From positions 1-64,000 of the forward strand of contig NZ_FOMH01000005.1 in assembly GCF_900112575.1 (NCBI RefSeq): 64,000 nt of DNA. The letters are read 5' to 3'. Origin of the DNA: Flavobacterium phragmitis. GTDB taxonomy: Bacteria; Bacteroidota; Bacteroidia; Flavobacteriales; Flavobacteriaceae. Positions 36,382 through 43,889 of this stretch are shown one piece after another. How positions within the stretch are numbered: position 1 is the first letter of the stretch; every line of letters starts with the position of its first letter. Under the pieces are notes generated by a model. That model ran no database searches and was not told the origin of the DNA. It saw nothing but the letters and a program-made list of their open reading frames with translations. Made by a program: the position numbers and the translations under genes.

Positions 36382-37149
36382 ATGAAGAAAATTTTCCTTT
36401 CGATAATCTTATTGCCTTTATTGATGCTTGAATCTTGCACCACAAAAAAGCAAATGTTGTATTTACAAGATTTGGATAAGTATGCAAATTCGACGATAAA
36501 TTATACTTCGCCAAAAATACAGCCCAACGACATCTTAAAAGTGGAAGTGGGAGATCTTAATCCGTTAGTAGCGGCGCCTTTTAATATCAATAATGGAAAT
36601 ACCGGTACACAAACTTCTGTAGATATGATGAAATTATCAGGATATCTGGTTAATCCGCAGGGAAGCATAATGATGCCGATTTTAAATGAAGTTAAAGTTG
36701 GAGGTTTAACGCCTGCCAACGCAGAAATCAAGATAAAAGAACGTCTTATCAACGAGAATTATTTGGTAAATCCAACTGTACAGGTTAGAGTGCTCAATAA
36801 TAAATTTACCATTTTGGGAGAAGTAAATGCTCCTGGGGTAAAGTCTTTTACAGAAGAATCAATCAGTTTTCTGGATGCAATAGGAATGGCTGGAGATTTA
36901 ACGTATTCAGCAATTCGAAAAGATATAAAACTGATTAGAGAAGTTGATGGAAAACGTCTGGTTTATCATGTAGACTTGACTTCGGCCTCATGGATGTCTA
37001 ACCCGAATTTCCGTATCAGACAAGGTGATGTAATTGTTGTAACACCAAATAAATTAAAAGCCAATAGTGGAGGATTAATTAAAGACCCAATACAATTGCT
37101 GGGAATAACAGCTTCTTTAGCAGCTCTGATAATAGTTATTGTAAAATAA
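36382..37149 (+). CDS. Polysaccharide export outer-membrane lipoprotein (Wza-like)
   Basis: A 255-residue lipoprotein with lipobox LMLESC (Cys-19). The polysaccharide-export domain is seen in IQPNDILKVEVGDLNPLV, then GYLVNPQGSIMMPIL and VGGLTPANAEIKIKERL. A SLBB-type domain follows (FTILGEVNAPGVKSFTE, then DAIGMAGDLTYSAIRKDIKLIRE). The C-terminus ends in a hydrophobic helix, LLGITASLAALIIVIV, which would cross the outer membrane. It would form the export channel working with the Wzc-like kinase encoded 92 nt downstream. Confidence 0.92.
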   Translation: MKKIFLSIILLPLLMLESCTTKKQMLYLQDLDKYANSTINYTSPKIQPNDILKVEVGDLNPLVAAPFNINNGNTGTQTSVDMMKLSGYLVNPQGSIMMPILNEVKVGGLTPANAEIKIKERLINENYLVNPTVQVRVLNNKFTILGEVNAPGVKSFTEESISFLDAIGMAGDLTYSAIRKDIKLIREVDGKRLVYHVDLTSASWMSNPNFRIRQGDVIVVTPNKLKANSGGLIKDPIQLLGITASLAALIIVIVK

Positions 37150-37241
37150 AAATAGACGGAATATAAAAGAGTATTTCAGAATTAGATTTAAAAACATACT
37201 CACGGTTATTAATGCGACTGTGTCTTATTAATTGAATAGTT

Positions 37242-39581
37242 ATGGATTTGAAAAAAGAATTTTTAAAGTATTTTCAGTATTGGCCTTGGTTTTTACTTAG
37301 CTTGATTGTATTTATGGGAGCAGCCTATATTTTTATCAAAATAGTACCGCCAACATACGAATCTTCGGCTATGATTTTTATTGACAAAAAGCAGGAAGAT
37401 GAAACAAAAATAATCAGGATTAGTACTGATAAAAAGAGCGGTGAAGAAAACCTAGAAGATGAAATAAGACTGATTACTTCAAATGAATTTTTATTGGATG
37501 TAGTAAAAAATCTAAATCTAAATTTTGATTACTTCGAAAAGGTATTTACAGTACAAAATAATTATGTAAATGAAGTTCCTTTTGTTTTAACTCCAACAGT
37601 TTCAAGAGATTCATTACCGCACGTTTCTTATGAAATTAAAGTGGATAAAGAAGGTTTTACCTTAACAAATCCTGAAACAGAAAAAACGTATACAGCAAAA
37701 GGATACGACGGAAAAGAATCAGTTCCAGGCCTGCCGTTTAAAATTCAATTATCGGCTAAGGCCAAGAAAAATCCATCTTTTTATTTTGATAATGAATACA
37801 AAGTAAATATTGTACCAACAGGCGAAGCTTTAAAAAGTTTGAAGTCAGCTCTTATGGTTATGGCCGATGAAAATGCAAAAGGTGTAATCGAATTAAAACA
37901 TACAGGTTCAAGCCCAGACCGTTCCAGAAAAATATTAAGCGAAATTATTGTGGAGCTTGACAAAAGTATTGTGGTCAACAAACAAAAAGTATTTAGAAAT
38001 ACCGTTTCCTACTTAAATCAAAGAATTAAAAGCTTTAGTAAAGAAAAAGATTCAATCGAAAGTGTAAAAGAACAGTATTTACAAAATAACGATATCGGGG
38101 TAATGGAGAATTACATTACCGAAAAAACGGCAGATAGAAGTCAGAAAAAAGAGAGTTCTATGCTTAACGAAAGACAAATATCTCTTGCCAGTTTTGCTTT
38201 AAACGATATCAAACAATCTGGTCCAACGCAGACTTTAGGAACCGATTATAATTTAGAATCTCCTATCGTAAACCAAATGCTTGTAAATTATAATACCAAG
38301 CTTATGGACAGCCAGTTAATATTGCAGCGAGCATCAAGCAATAATCCTGCCTATATTACTTTAATGACACAATTAAAGGTTCAGAAACAAGAAATAATAA
38401 ATACTCTTGCAGGATATTTAAATTTTCTGAATCAAAACAATAAAGCCAATAAAACAGAGCAAAGTATTGCCGAAGCGAAAGTAAAAAGCATTCCAACAAA
38501 AGATAAGGTACTGGGGAACATCAACAGTAATCTTAACATGAAGGAAGAAACCTATGTGGCCTTATTGCAAAAGAAAGAAGAAGCCGTTTTAAATGGTGCA
38601 ATCTTAGAATCTAATTTGAAAACGCTGAATGCACCTGAAACCAATTATTCAGCAATTTTCCCACAGCCTAAGGCTTTTATGTTAGGAGCCTTTATGTTTG
38701 GTTTATTGCTTCCTTTCGGAGTGACCTATATGCGTTTGTTTCTGGATACCAAAATTCATAATGAAGAAGATGTTCAAAAGGTAATTAAGGATATTCCAAT
38801 TTTAGGACATATTCCTAAAATAAGTCTGAATGATAAGTTAGACAATACAGCAACTTCTCGTTCTTTGATTGCCGAAGCATCACGAGCCTTGGTTTCTAAT
38901 ATTTCCTATTTGATGCCAAGGAAGAAAGACAGCAAAGGAAGCGTAATACTTTACACATCATCGATTCAAGGAGAAGGAAAATCATTCTGCGCTTTTCATA
39001 ATGCAATTACAGTTAGTAATCTTAATAAAAAAGTATTGCTTATAGGTGTCGATTTAAGGAACCCCCAACTGCATGACTATTTCAGCGTAAAGAGAAATGT
39101 ATCTGGACTTTCTGATTTCTTGGCCAATAAAGATGATGATTGGAAAAAATTCCTTCAGAAAGACGATAAGTTTTCTAAAAATCTGGATGTTTTGTTTGCG
39201 GGAGAAGCTCCTCCAAATCCTTCTCAGTTAATAACCAATTCTAATTTCGAATCATTGATTGAAGAAGCCAGAACAATTTACGATTATATCATATTAGATA
39301 CTGCTCCAGTACAGATAGTATCGGATACGCTTAATTTCAGTTATCTGGCAGATGTAACCGTATTTGTTGTAAAATATGATTATACAGATAAAAGCAATTT
39401 GGTTCATGCTGGTAATTTTATCAAAAAAGAGCAACTTAAAAACGTTGGAATTGTTATAAACGGCGTAAACATGAAAACGGCATACGGCTATGGTTATGGC
39501 GTAAGTTATGGTTACCACTATCAGGAAGCGAAAGTAAAGAAACCTTGGTACAAAAGAAGTCTTACTGTAAAAGAAGCTTAA
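37242..39581 (+). CDS. Polysaccharide co-polymerase/tyrosine kinase (Wzc-like)
   Basis: A 779-residue inner-membrane protein. It has an N-terminal Wzz-type part with one membrane helix near residue 15-35, a long coiled-coil periplasmic domain, and a second helix near 480-500. A cytoplasmic BY-kinase domain follows, with Walker A SIQGEGKSF (about 577), Walker A' GVDLRNPQL (about 602) and Walker B ILDTAPV (about 684). The C-terminus carries a tyrosine cluster (YGYGYGVSYGYHYQE), the usual autophosphorylation site. It would regulate chain length and couple synthesis to Wza. No cognate phosphatase gene is seen in this window. Confidence 0.94.
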   Translation: MDLKKEFLKYFQYWPWFLLSLIVFMGAAYIFIKIVPPTYESSAMIFIDKKQEDETKIIRISTDKKSGEENLEDEIRLITSNEFLLDVVKNLNLNFDYFEKVFTVQNNYVNEVPFVLTPTVSRDSLPHVSYEIKVDKEGFTLTNPETEKTYTAKGYDGKESVPGLPFKIQLSAKAKKNPSFYFDNEYKVNIVPTGEALKSLKSALMVMADENAKGVIELKHTGSSPDRSRKILSEIIVELDKSIVVNKQKVFRNTVSYLNQRIKSFSKEKDSIESVKEQYLQNNDIGVMENYITEKTADRSQKKESSMLNERQISLASFALNDIKQSGPTQTLGTDYNLESPIVNQMLVNYNTKLMDSQLILQRASSNNPAYITLMTQLKVQKQEIINTLAGYLNFLNQNNKANKTEQSIAEAKVKSIPTKDKVLGNINSNLNMKEETYVALLQKKEEAVLNGAILESNLKTLNAPETNYSAIFPQPKAFMLGAFMFGLLLPFGVTYMRLFLDTKIHNEEDVQKVIKDIPILGHIPKISLNDKLDNTATSRSLIAEASRALVSNISYLMPRKKDSKGSVILYTSSIQGEGKSFCAFHNAITVSNLNKKVLLIGVDLRNPQLHDYFSVKRNVSGLSDFLANKDDDWKKFLQKDDKFSKNLDVLFAGEAPPNPSQLITNSNFESLIEEARTIYDYIILDTAPVQIVSDTLNFSYLADVTVFVVKYDYTDKSNLVHAGNFIKKEQLKNVGIVINGVNMKTAYGYGYGVSYGYHYQEAKVKKPWYKRSLTVKEA

Positions 39582-39620
39582 GAGTAGAAAGGCCTATTTA
39601 CTAAAATTAAATAATATAAA

Positions 39621-40037
39621 ATGTTTCATAAAATAGTTCTATTGCTATTGTTCTTGGTCATTGGTGCGGTTTTTTATTTTTCTTGGCTGTCAGATCCTAG
39701 TTTATCTAGTGAGAGTTATCTGCCGGGATGGCTTTTAAATTGGAGTAATCATTATTACAATTTGCGCACTGCTGTTCCTTTTGTAGCTGTAGGTTTTCTA
39801 TTAGAATTATATGCTGAACAAAATAATATAAACGAAGTAAATAATAACAAAAATTTAAATTTCATACAAAACATAATTATTGCGGCGATCATTGTTAGTG
39901 TAGCCGAAGGAGGGCAGTTTTTAATTCAAAGGAGAAGCCCAGATTTAATGGATATTTTTTATGGAATTCTTGGAAGTTTAATAGGTGCATTAGGTTATAA
40001 TTTATTGAAAAAAATAAAAAATGCGAAACAGACATAA
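39621..40037 (+). CDS. VanZ-like membrane protein
   Basis: A 138-residue protein with about four membrane helices. VanZ-like features are the early FYFSWLSDPS, the charged VAEGGQFLIQRRSPDLMDIF and the glycine-rich GILGSLIGALG. Functions of VanZ-like proteins are poorly known; one member gives teicoplanin resistance. Here it lies between the Wzc-like kinase and the initiating transferase and overlaps the latter by 17 nt, which ties it to polymer assembly. Confidence 0.8.
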   Translation: MFHKIVLLLLFLVIGAVFYFSWLSDPSLSSESYLPGWLLNWSNHYYNLRTAVPFVAVGFLLELYAEQNNINEVNNNKNLNFIQNIIIAAIIVSVAEGGQFLIQRRSPDLMDIFYGILGSLIGALGYNLLKKIKNAKQT

Positions 40038-41421
40038 ATTTACTTTCATAATGTGCTGCGCTATTGCCGATATGATTGCAATGGTGGTTGGAACAATGAT
40101 TTTTTTGAATTTTGCGACCGAAGAAAATATTGGATGGAATGGCTTATTTCTCAATAAAATGATTCCAATTACAATTTTAAGCTGGCTGTTTTCAGTTACT
40201 TACTTTCAATTGTACAGAGTAGACGTTCTTTTTAGTTTAGATGAATTTTTCCGCAATAGCTGGAGATCTTTTTTTACACAAAGAGTTTTATGGCACAGCT
40301 ACATTTTTATTTTTCAGGATGATGTGTTGTACAACTTTGGAAGCAAGGCAAATTTATTTCAACTAAGTTTTTTATTGTCCTATTTTCTATTATCCAGAAT
40401 ATTATTTACTCTGGTAATTGGAAAAATAAAAGGTTGGGTTTTTAAACAATATACAGTTGCCATTTGGGGCTTTAATAAAACCAGTATCGAATTGGCTTCT
40501 CATTTAGAAAGTAATTCCTTCTTTATTAATTTTTTAGGTATTCTTAACGAAAATTCGTCTATAGAATATACAAGCAATGAGGAGTTTACTTTCGCACTGT
40601 CAGAAGCTATTAATGATGCCTCAAAAAATGATATCAACGAATTGTATATTGTGTCTAAACCAGACTTTATTTCAGACTTGAATTATTTCTTTGAGCTGGG
40701 TGATAAACATTGTATGCGTTTGAAATTTGTTCCCGATTTTTCATCCATATCAAAAAAGCATTTTAACTCAAGCCATTTAAATAATTTTCATGTCATAAAG
40801 CCTCGTTTTGAGCCTTTACAAAATGCTTATAATAGATTGGCAAAGAGAATTTTTGATCTTACATTCAGCATTTTGGTAATTGTTTTCGTCCTGTCTTGGC
40901 TTTACCCTTTGTTGGCTTTTATAATTAAAAAACAGAGCAAAGGACCAGTATTGTACAAACAGATGCGAACAGGAAAGAAGAATCAGGAATTTTGGTGCTA
41001 TAAATTTCGAAGTATGTACGTAAACATGGGAGACGAAACACAGCAGGCACAAAAAGGAGACAGTAGAGTAACACCAATAGGAAAATTTATACGCCGTACC
41101 AGTTTAGACGAAATGCCTCAGTTCTTTAATGTTTTGATCGGAAATATGAGTGTCGTAGGACCGCGCCCTCACATGATTAAACATACATCTGACTATAATG
41201 ACCACATTAACAATTTTATGGTGCGTCATTTTGTTAAACCAGGAATTACAGGTCTGGCTCAGGTTTCGGGTCTTAGAGGAGAAACCAAAAAAGTATCTGA
41301 TATGAGACGTCGCGTTACAACCGATATAGAATATGTGCAACGCTGGAGTCTTATAAAAGATATTAAGATTTGCTTCTTAACGGTTATTGTAACCCTAAAA
41401 GGAGATAAAAATGCTTTTTAA
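40021..41421 (+). CDS. Polyprenyl glycosylphosphotransferase (initiating enzyme)
   Basis: A 466-residue enzyme that would transfer a sugar-1-phosphate from a nucleotide sugar to undecaprenyl phosphate, the first step of repeat-unit assembly. It has several N-terminal membrane helices, a central nucleotide-binding-like domain (VAIWGFNKTSIELASHL), and the catalytic bacterial sugar-transferase domain. The catalytic domain shows KRIFDLTFSILVIV, GPVLYKQMRTGKKNQEFWCY, FRSM, RRTSLDEMPQFFNVLIGNMS, VGPRP and KPGITGLAQVSGLRG. Closest in plan to WcaJ/WbaP proteins. Its gene sits at the distal end of the locus rather than the beginning. Confidence 0.93.
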   Translation: MRNRHKFTFIMCCAIADMIAMVVGTMIFLNFATEENIGWNGLFLNKMIPITILSWLFSVTYFQLYRVDVLFSLDEFFRNSWRSFFTQRVLWHSYIFIFQDDVLYNFGSKANLFQLSFLLSYFLLSRILFTLVIGKIKGWVFKQYTVAIWGFNKTSIELASHLESNSFFINFLGILNENSSIEYTSNEEFTFALSEAINDASKNDINELYIVSKPDFISDLNYFFELGDKHCMRLKFVPDFSSISKKHFNSSHLNNFHVIKPRFEPLQNAYNRLAKRIFDLTFSILVIVFVLSWLYPLLAFIIKKQSKGPVLYKQMRTGKKNQEFWCYKFRSMYVNMGDETQQAQKGDSRVTPIGKFIRRTSLDEMPQFFNVLIGNMSVVGPRPHMIKHTSDYNDHINNFMVRHFVKPGITGLAQVSGLRGETKKVSDMRRRVTTDIEYVQRWSLIKDIKICFLTVIVTLKGDKNAF

Positions 41422-41474
41422 TAATAAAAACAAACTCAATATTAAACTTAAAAATAAACTAATAACTAATAATC

Positions 41475-41678
41475 ATGGACATTACTAATTACCTTATAGG
41501 TTTACTTACTGGAGTTTCAGTGACAACCTTTTTCATTGGAAAAGAATGGTATAAATATTATACTAAATACACTATCCAACAGAAACAATTAGATCGAGTT
41601 CTGAAGTTGAACGATAAAATTAAAAAACTGAAAAGTTACAGTCCAGCAGAAACAACAAATATGAATGTTGGCGTTTAA
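41475..41678 (+). CDS. Small membrane-anchored hypothetical protein
   Basis: A 67-residue protein with one N-terminal membrane helix (NYLIGLLTGVSVTTFFIG) and a charged, probably coiled-coil tail (QQKQLDRVLKLNDKIKKLK). It starts 53 nt after the glycosylphosphotransferase, so it is probably the last gene of the polysaccharide operon. No family recognised; the size and topology suit a small accessory subunit, but that is conjecture. Confidence 0.6.
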   Translation: MDITNYLIGLLTGVSVTTFFIGKEWYKYYTKYTIQQKQLDRVLKLNDKIKKLKSYSPAETTNMNVGV

Positions 41679-41859
41679 AATTATTATTTTCAAATTTTAG
41701 TTTTACTCAGGTGCTTATTGATATATAAATCAGATAAGCGGACTGTTTTATGACAAAGAACAGCAGTACTTGCAATTTTGTTTTTACTAAGAATTTAATC
41801 CAGTAGAAATAGAAGTGTTTAAAAATGCTGCTAATTTATAATTGAATTTGATTATAATG

Positions 41860-41890
41860 AGCTCGATATTATATCGGGCTTAACCCTTTT
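41860..41890 (+). terminator. Possible terminator of the polysaccharide locus
   Basis: AGCTCGATA (41860-41868) pairs with TATCGGGCT (41872-41880), with one G-U pair and a 3-nt loop, followed by TAACCCTTTT. The T-run is weak and the distance from the last gene is 180 nt, so it is only a candidate. Confidence 0.45.
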
Positions 41891-42286
41891 AGAATTAAAT
41901 GCATGCCGATTGTTGTGTTCGCATAGTGTTAAACTAACTGAAACCAATCAAAATTGTTGTTTTTAACGAACTGTTTTTTTGTGTTCCCATAAAGCAAAAT
42001 CCCCAAATCTTCAATTTACTTACTTAGTGCCTTTTGGTGAGTTGTAATCTCTTTTTTACCCCCTTTATCTCTAAATGTTTATTCCTAATTGTTTTAAAAC
42101 AAAGAATAAACAGCTAACCTTCTTGCAGTTTTGTAAGACTTCCCAAATCTTAATTTAAAGACCATTTTTTTGGTCTACTGTTTATTTTCTTGTCTGTATT
42201 GATTCTTTAAGGATGATTTTTATTTAGAAATTATCTGAAATCAAAGAATGAATATTGGATATGAAATGCTATTGCTTCCATTAAAG

Positions 42287-42316
42287 AGTCCCTGTACTTC
42301 TAGTTAAGGGATTTTC
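42287..42316 (+). terminator. Weak hairpin upstream of the receiver-like gene
   Basis: AGTCCCT (42287-42293) and AGGGATT (42307-42313) form a 7-bp stem with one wobble pair, followed by TTTC.. on the plus strand. It may be a terminator or a leader hairpin of the next gene. Confidence 0.35.
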
Positions 42317-42391
42317 TTGCGTAAAAAAGAATGTTCTGTGTTTGTGAAGTGTAATCTATTATAAAAAAAGATAAATGCTAATTCTTAAGAG

Positions 42392-42844
42392 ATGATTAAA
42401 AAAGAAAAAGTTTTAGTTCGTGACAATAAAGGAATCTTTTTAAAAATGTTTAAAAGAAAATTTAAAGGGGAATTTGAATTTTCTGAGGATTCTTTTTTGC
42501 TTCAAAATGAAAATAAATCAACAGGTTATGATCATTCTGTATTTGTAGTATATGAGTATTCTGAGCTGTTAGATTTTTTTGAACTAGATAGCATAAATTC
42601 AAATTTTATGGTGTGTTTGTTTAGCAAGCACCTCTATAATAGTTTATCTCGAATAGAAGAAATTAAAGATCTGATTTTAATAGATGCCTCAAAAACTAAA
42701 ACGGAAATTTTCGAAGATTTAAAAAACTGTTTTAAAAACTCCTCCAATATAATTCCGAAGTTCTCCAACAAAGGTTTTTCAAAATCAAAAATGCCCAAGA
42801 AGCAGTTAGAAGTGCTGCAGAGAGCTTTATATTTTATGATGTAA
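42392..42844 (+). CDS. Hypothetical protein, possibly a degenerate receiver domain
   Basis: A 150-residue soluble protein with no signal peptide. The alternating pattern KVLVRDNKGIFLKMFKRKF, then HSVFVVYEYSELLDFF, then NFMVCLFSKHLYNSL, then DLILIDASKTKTEIFEDL recalls the beta-alpha repeats of response-regulator receiver domains. No phosphorylatable Asp is evident at the end of the third strand. The C-terminal part is basic (FSNKGFSKSKMPKKQLEVL). It ends 9 nt before the tRNA-like gene and may share its transcript and terminator. Function unknown. Confidence 0.6.
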   Translation: MIKKEKVLVRDNKGIFLKMFKRKFKGEFEFSEDSFLLQNENKSTGYDHSVFVVYEYSELLDFFELDSINSNFMVCLFSKHLYNSLSRIEEIKDLILIDASKTKTEIFEDLKNCFKNSSNIIPKFSNKGFSKSKMPKKQLEVLQRALYFMM

Positions 42845-42853
42845 AAAATAACC

Positions 42854-42929
42854 GAATGCATAGCTCAGCTGGTTAGAGTCCCCGGTTTTAATATTGGGAC
42901 GGTCGAAGGTTCGAATCCTTCTGCGTTCG
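42854..42929 (+). tRNA. Atypical tRNA-like gene, anticodon undetermined
   Basis: The acceptor stem GAATGCA/TGCGTTC (one G-U), D arm GCTC/GAGT, and T arm GAAGG-TTCGAAT-CCTTC all fold in register, with the usual T8 A9. The anticodon arm is odd: CCCGG (42881-42885) pairs with TTGGG (42894-42898) through two G-U pairs around an 8-nt loop TTTTAATA, and the variable region has 6 nt. The anticodon could be read as TTA, TAA or TTT. The length is 76 nt to the discriminator; no CCA is encoded. A strong terminator follows. It may be a decayed tRNA or an unusual functional one. Confidence 0.6.
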
Positions 42930-42934
42930 CTTGA

Positions 42935-42974
42935 GGAGGTAGTCTATAATTTGTAGACTGCCTCTTTTTTTTTT
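42935..42974 (+). terminator. Terminator of the tRNA-like gene
   Basis: GAGGTAGTCTA (42936-42946) pairs with TAGACTGCCTC (42954-42964), with one G-U pair, around a 7-nt loop, followed by ten T residues. It begins 6 nt after the tRNA-like gene. Confidence 0.9.
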
Positions 42975-43002
42975 ATTATTATGTTGTCTCTCAGTTAAAC
43001 AT

Positions 43003-43089
43003 AAAAAAGTCCCACCGAAGCAGGACTAAAGATTTTCATCTACGGCATATAGCCTTATTGTGATAAGATTAAAGATTAGAAATTTTAAT
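43003..43089 (-). ncRNA. Type II-C-like tracrRNA
   Basis: Read on the minus strand. The anti-repeat lies at 43082-43057: 16 nt (43067-43082) are perfectly complementary to positions 11-26 of the repeat at 43955-43990, then a 4-nt mismatch bulge, then 6 more complementary nt. Next come a GGC-TATAT-GCC stem-loop (43054-43044), an AGAT-GAAA-ATCT stem-loop (43041-43030), and a terminator AGTCCTGC-TTCG-GTGGGACT (43027-43008) with a T-run. A TATATTTG -7 box lies just upstream, which predicts a transcript of roughly 85 nt. This is the layout of tracrRNAs that pair with crRNA for Cas9. No cas9 is in the window. Confidence 0.85.
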
Positions 43090-43095
43090 CAATTA

Positions 43096-43103
43096 CAAAT
43101 ATA
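43096..43103 (-). promoter_or_regulatory. -7 box of the tracrRNA gene
   Basis: TATATTTG on the minus strand matches the Bacteroidota TAnnTTTG element and lies about 7 nt before the estimated tracrRNA start. A clear -33 TTTG was not found. Confidence 0.55.
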
Positions 43104-43129
43104 TTGAAAAAGTATATTGGTTTGAGTAA

Positions 43130-43315
43130 GGAAAACTCAAAAACTTTCTTCTAAAATTTTATGAATTTAGATTAAGTTCGGAGTCATCTATACAGAATAA
43201 TTTTCAACCTTTTTATGTTAGAATTCAAAGTTTTGGTGAAGGAAAAACAGGATGGTCTACCTTCAATCCAATAAAAGTAAAAATTTCAGTTTCAGGAATA
43301 ATCTCTAAAATGTGA
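43130..43315 (+). pseudogene. Possible gene fragment between tracrRNA and the toxin-antitoxin pair
   Basis: A 61-codon open frame without a start codon ends at TGA 43313-43315. Its translation (key parts YEFRLSSESSIQNNF, FYVRIQSFGEGKTGW, PIKVKISVSGII) looks protein-like, somewhat like the end of a secreted or fibronectin-type domain. It could be the tail of a gene broken by the rearrangements around the CRISPR relic, or chance. Confidence 0.2.
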
Positions 43316-43331
43316 TTCTATTTAAAAAAAA

Positions 43332-43349
43332 TGGTGTAAATTTACACCA
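43332..43349. promoter_or_regulatory. Palindromic operator upstream of the antitoxin
   Basis: TGGTGTAAATTTACACCA is a perfect 18-bp palindrome ending 15 nt before the antitoxin start. Ribbon-helix-helix antitoxins usually bind such sites to repress their own operon. Confidence 0.75.
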
Positions 43350-43364
43350 ATAAAAAATATTATT

Positions 43365-43610
43365 ATGACACGACAAAGTATCACTTTAGCCAAGCAAAAT
43401 GATGAATGGCTGAAAGCACAAGTTGCAGAAGAAGAATTTACCAGCAAGAGTGAAGTTGTTAATTATTTAATCAAGCAAGCACGTGAACGTGAAGAATATC
43501 ACAACTTTGTTCAAATGAAAATTGATAGAGGTGTTAAAAGTGGGTTTGCAGAAACACAAACTCGAGAAGAAATGCTAGCCGAGTTTAAAAAACGATTAAA
43601 AGGTGTATAA
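43365..43610 (+). CDS. ParD-like ribbon-helix-helix antitoxin
   Basis: An 81-residue protein. The N-terminal MTRQSITLAKQNDEWLKAQV followed by EEFTSKSEVVNYLIKQA has the ParD ribbon-helix-helix plan: a DNA-contacting strand, then two helices. The charged C-terminal tail (TREEMLAEFKKRLKGV) should wrap the toxin and neutralise it. It overlaps the toxin gene by 8 nt and lies just downstream of an 18-bp palindrome, the expected autoregulatory site. The pair sits inside the CRISPR relic, between tracrRNA and the repeats. Confidence 0.88.
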   Translation: MTRQSITLAKQNDEWLKAQVAEEEFTSKSEVVNYLIKQAREREEYHNFVQMKIDRGVKSGFAETQTREEMLAEFKKRLKGV

Positions 43611-43881
43611 TTATTTTTTGACTAATGAAGCCAAAGAAGATTTATGGCGAATTTATGAATATGGCGTTTATAAATTCGGACTAACACAAGCCGATAAATA
43701 TTTCAATATGCTGTATGATTGTTTTGAAAGAATAGCTTCTAATCCATATCAATTTCCAATTGTAGTGAATTATAGAAATGCAGAGCGATTTTGTGCTTGT
43801 GGAGTAGATGCCATTTATTATAATATTAATAAGGAAAAAGTAGAAATTATTGCAATAATTGGAAGGCAAAATTTTCCATAA
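43603..43881 (+). CDS. ParE/RelE-superfamily toxin
   Basis: A 92-residue toxin starting at GTG inside the antitoxin gene. It has the ParE pattern: YFLTNEAKEDLWRIYEYG, then FGLTQADKYFNMLYDCF, then ASNPYQFPIV, and the terminal strand EKVEIIAIIGRQNFP. ParE toxins poison DNA gyrase, while RelE relatives cleave mRNA; the close pairing with a ParD-type antitoxin and the IIGRQ end favour ParE. Its stop is only 8 nt from the first CRISPR repeat. Confidence 0.88.
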   Translation: MYNYFLTNEAKEDLWRIYEYGVYKFGLTQADKYFNMLYDCFERIASNPYQFPIVVNYRNAERFCACGVDAIYYNINKEKVEIIAIIGRQNFP

Positions 43882-43889
43882 TATAAATG

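Larger units (their letters stand above)
41679..42391. other. Non-coding stretch after the polysaccharide locus
   Basis: These 713 nt hold no convincing gene in any frame. Two hairpins (41860-41890 and 42287-42316) and a small AGACCA/TGGTCT hairpin near 42155 are visible. The stretch marks the border between the polysaccharide locus and the CRISPR-relic region. Confidence 0.45.
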
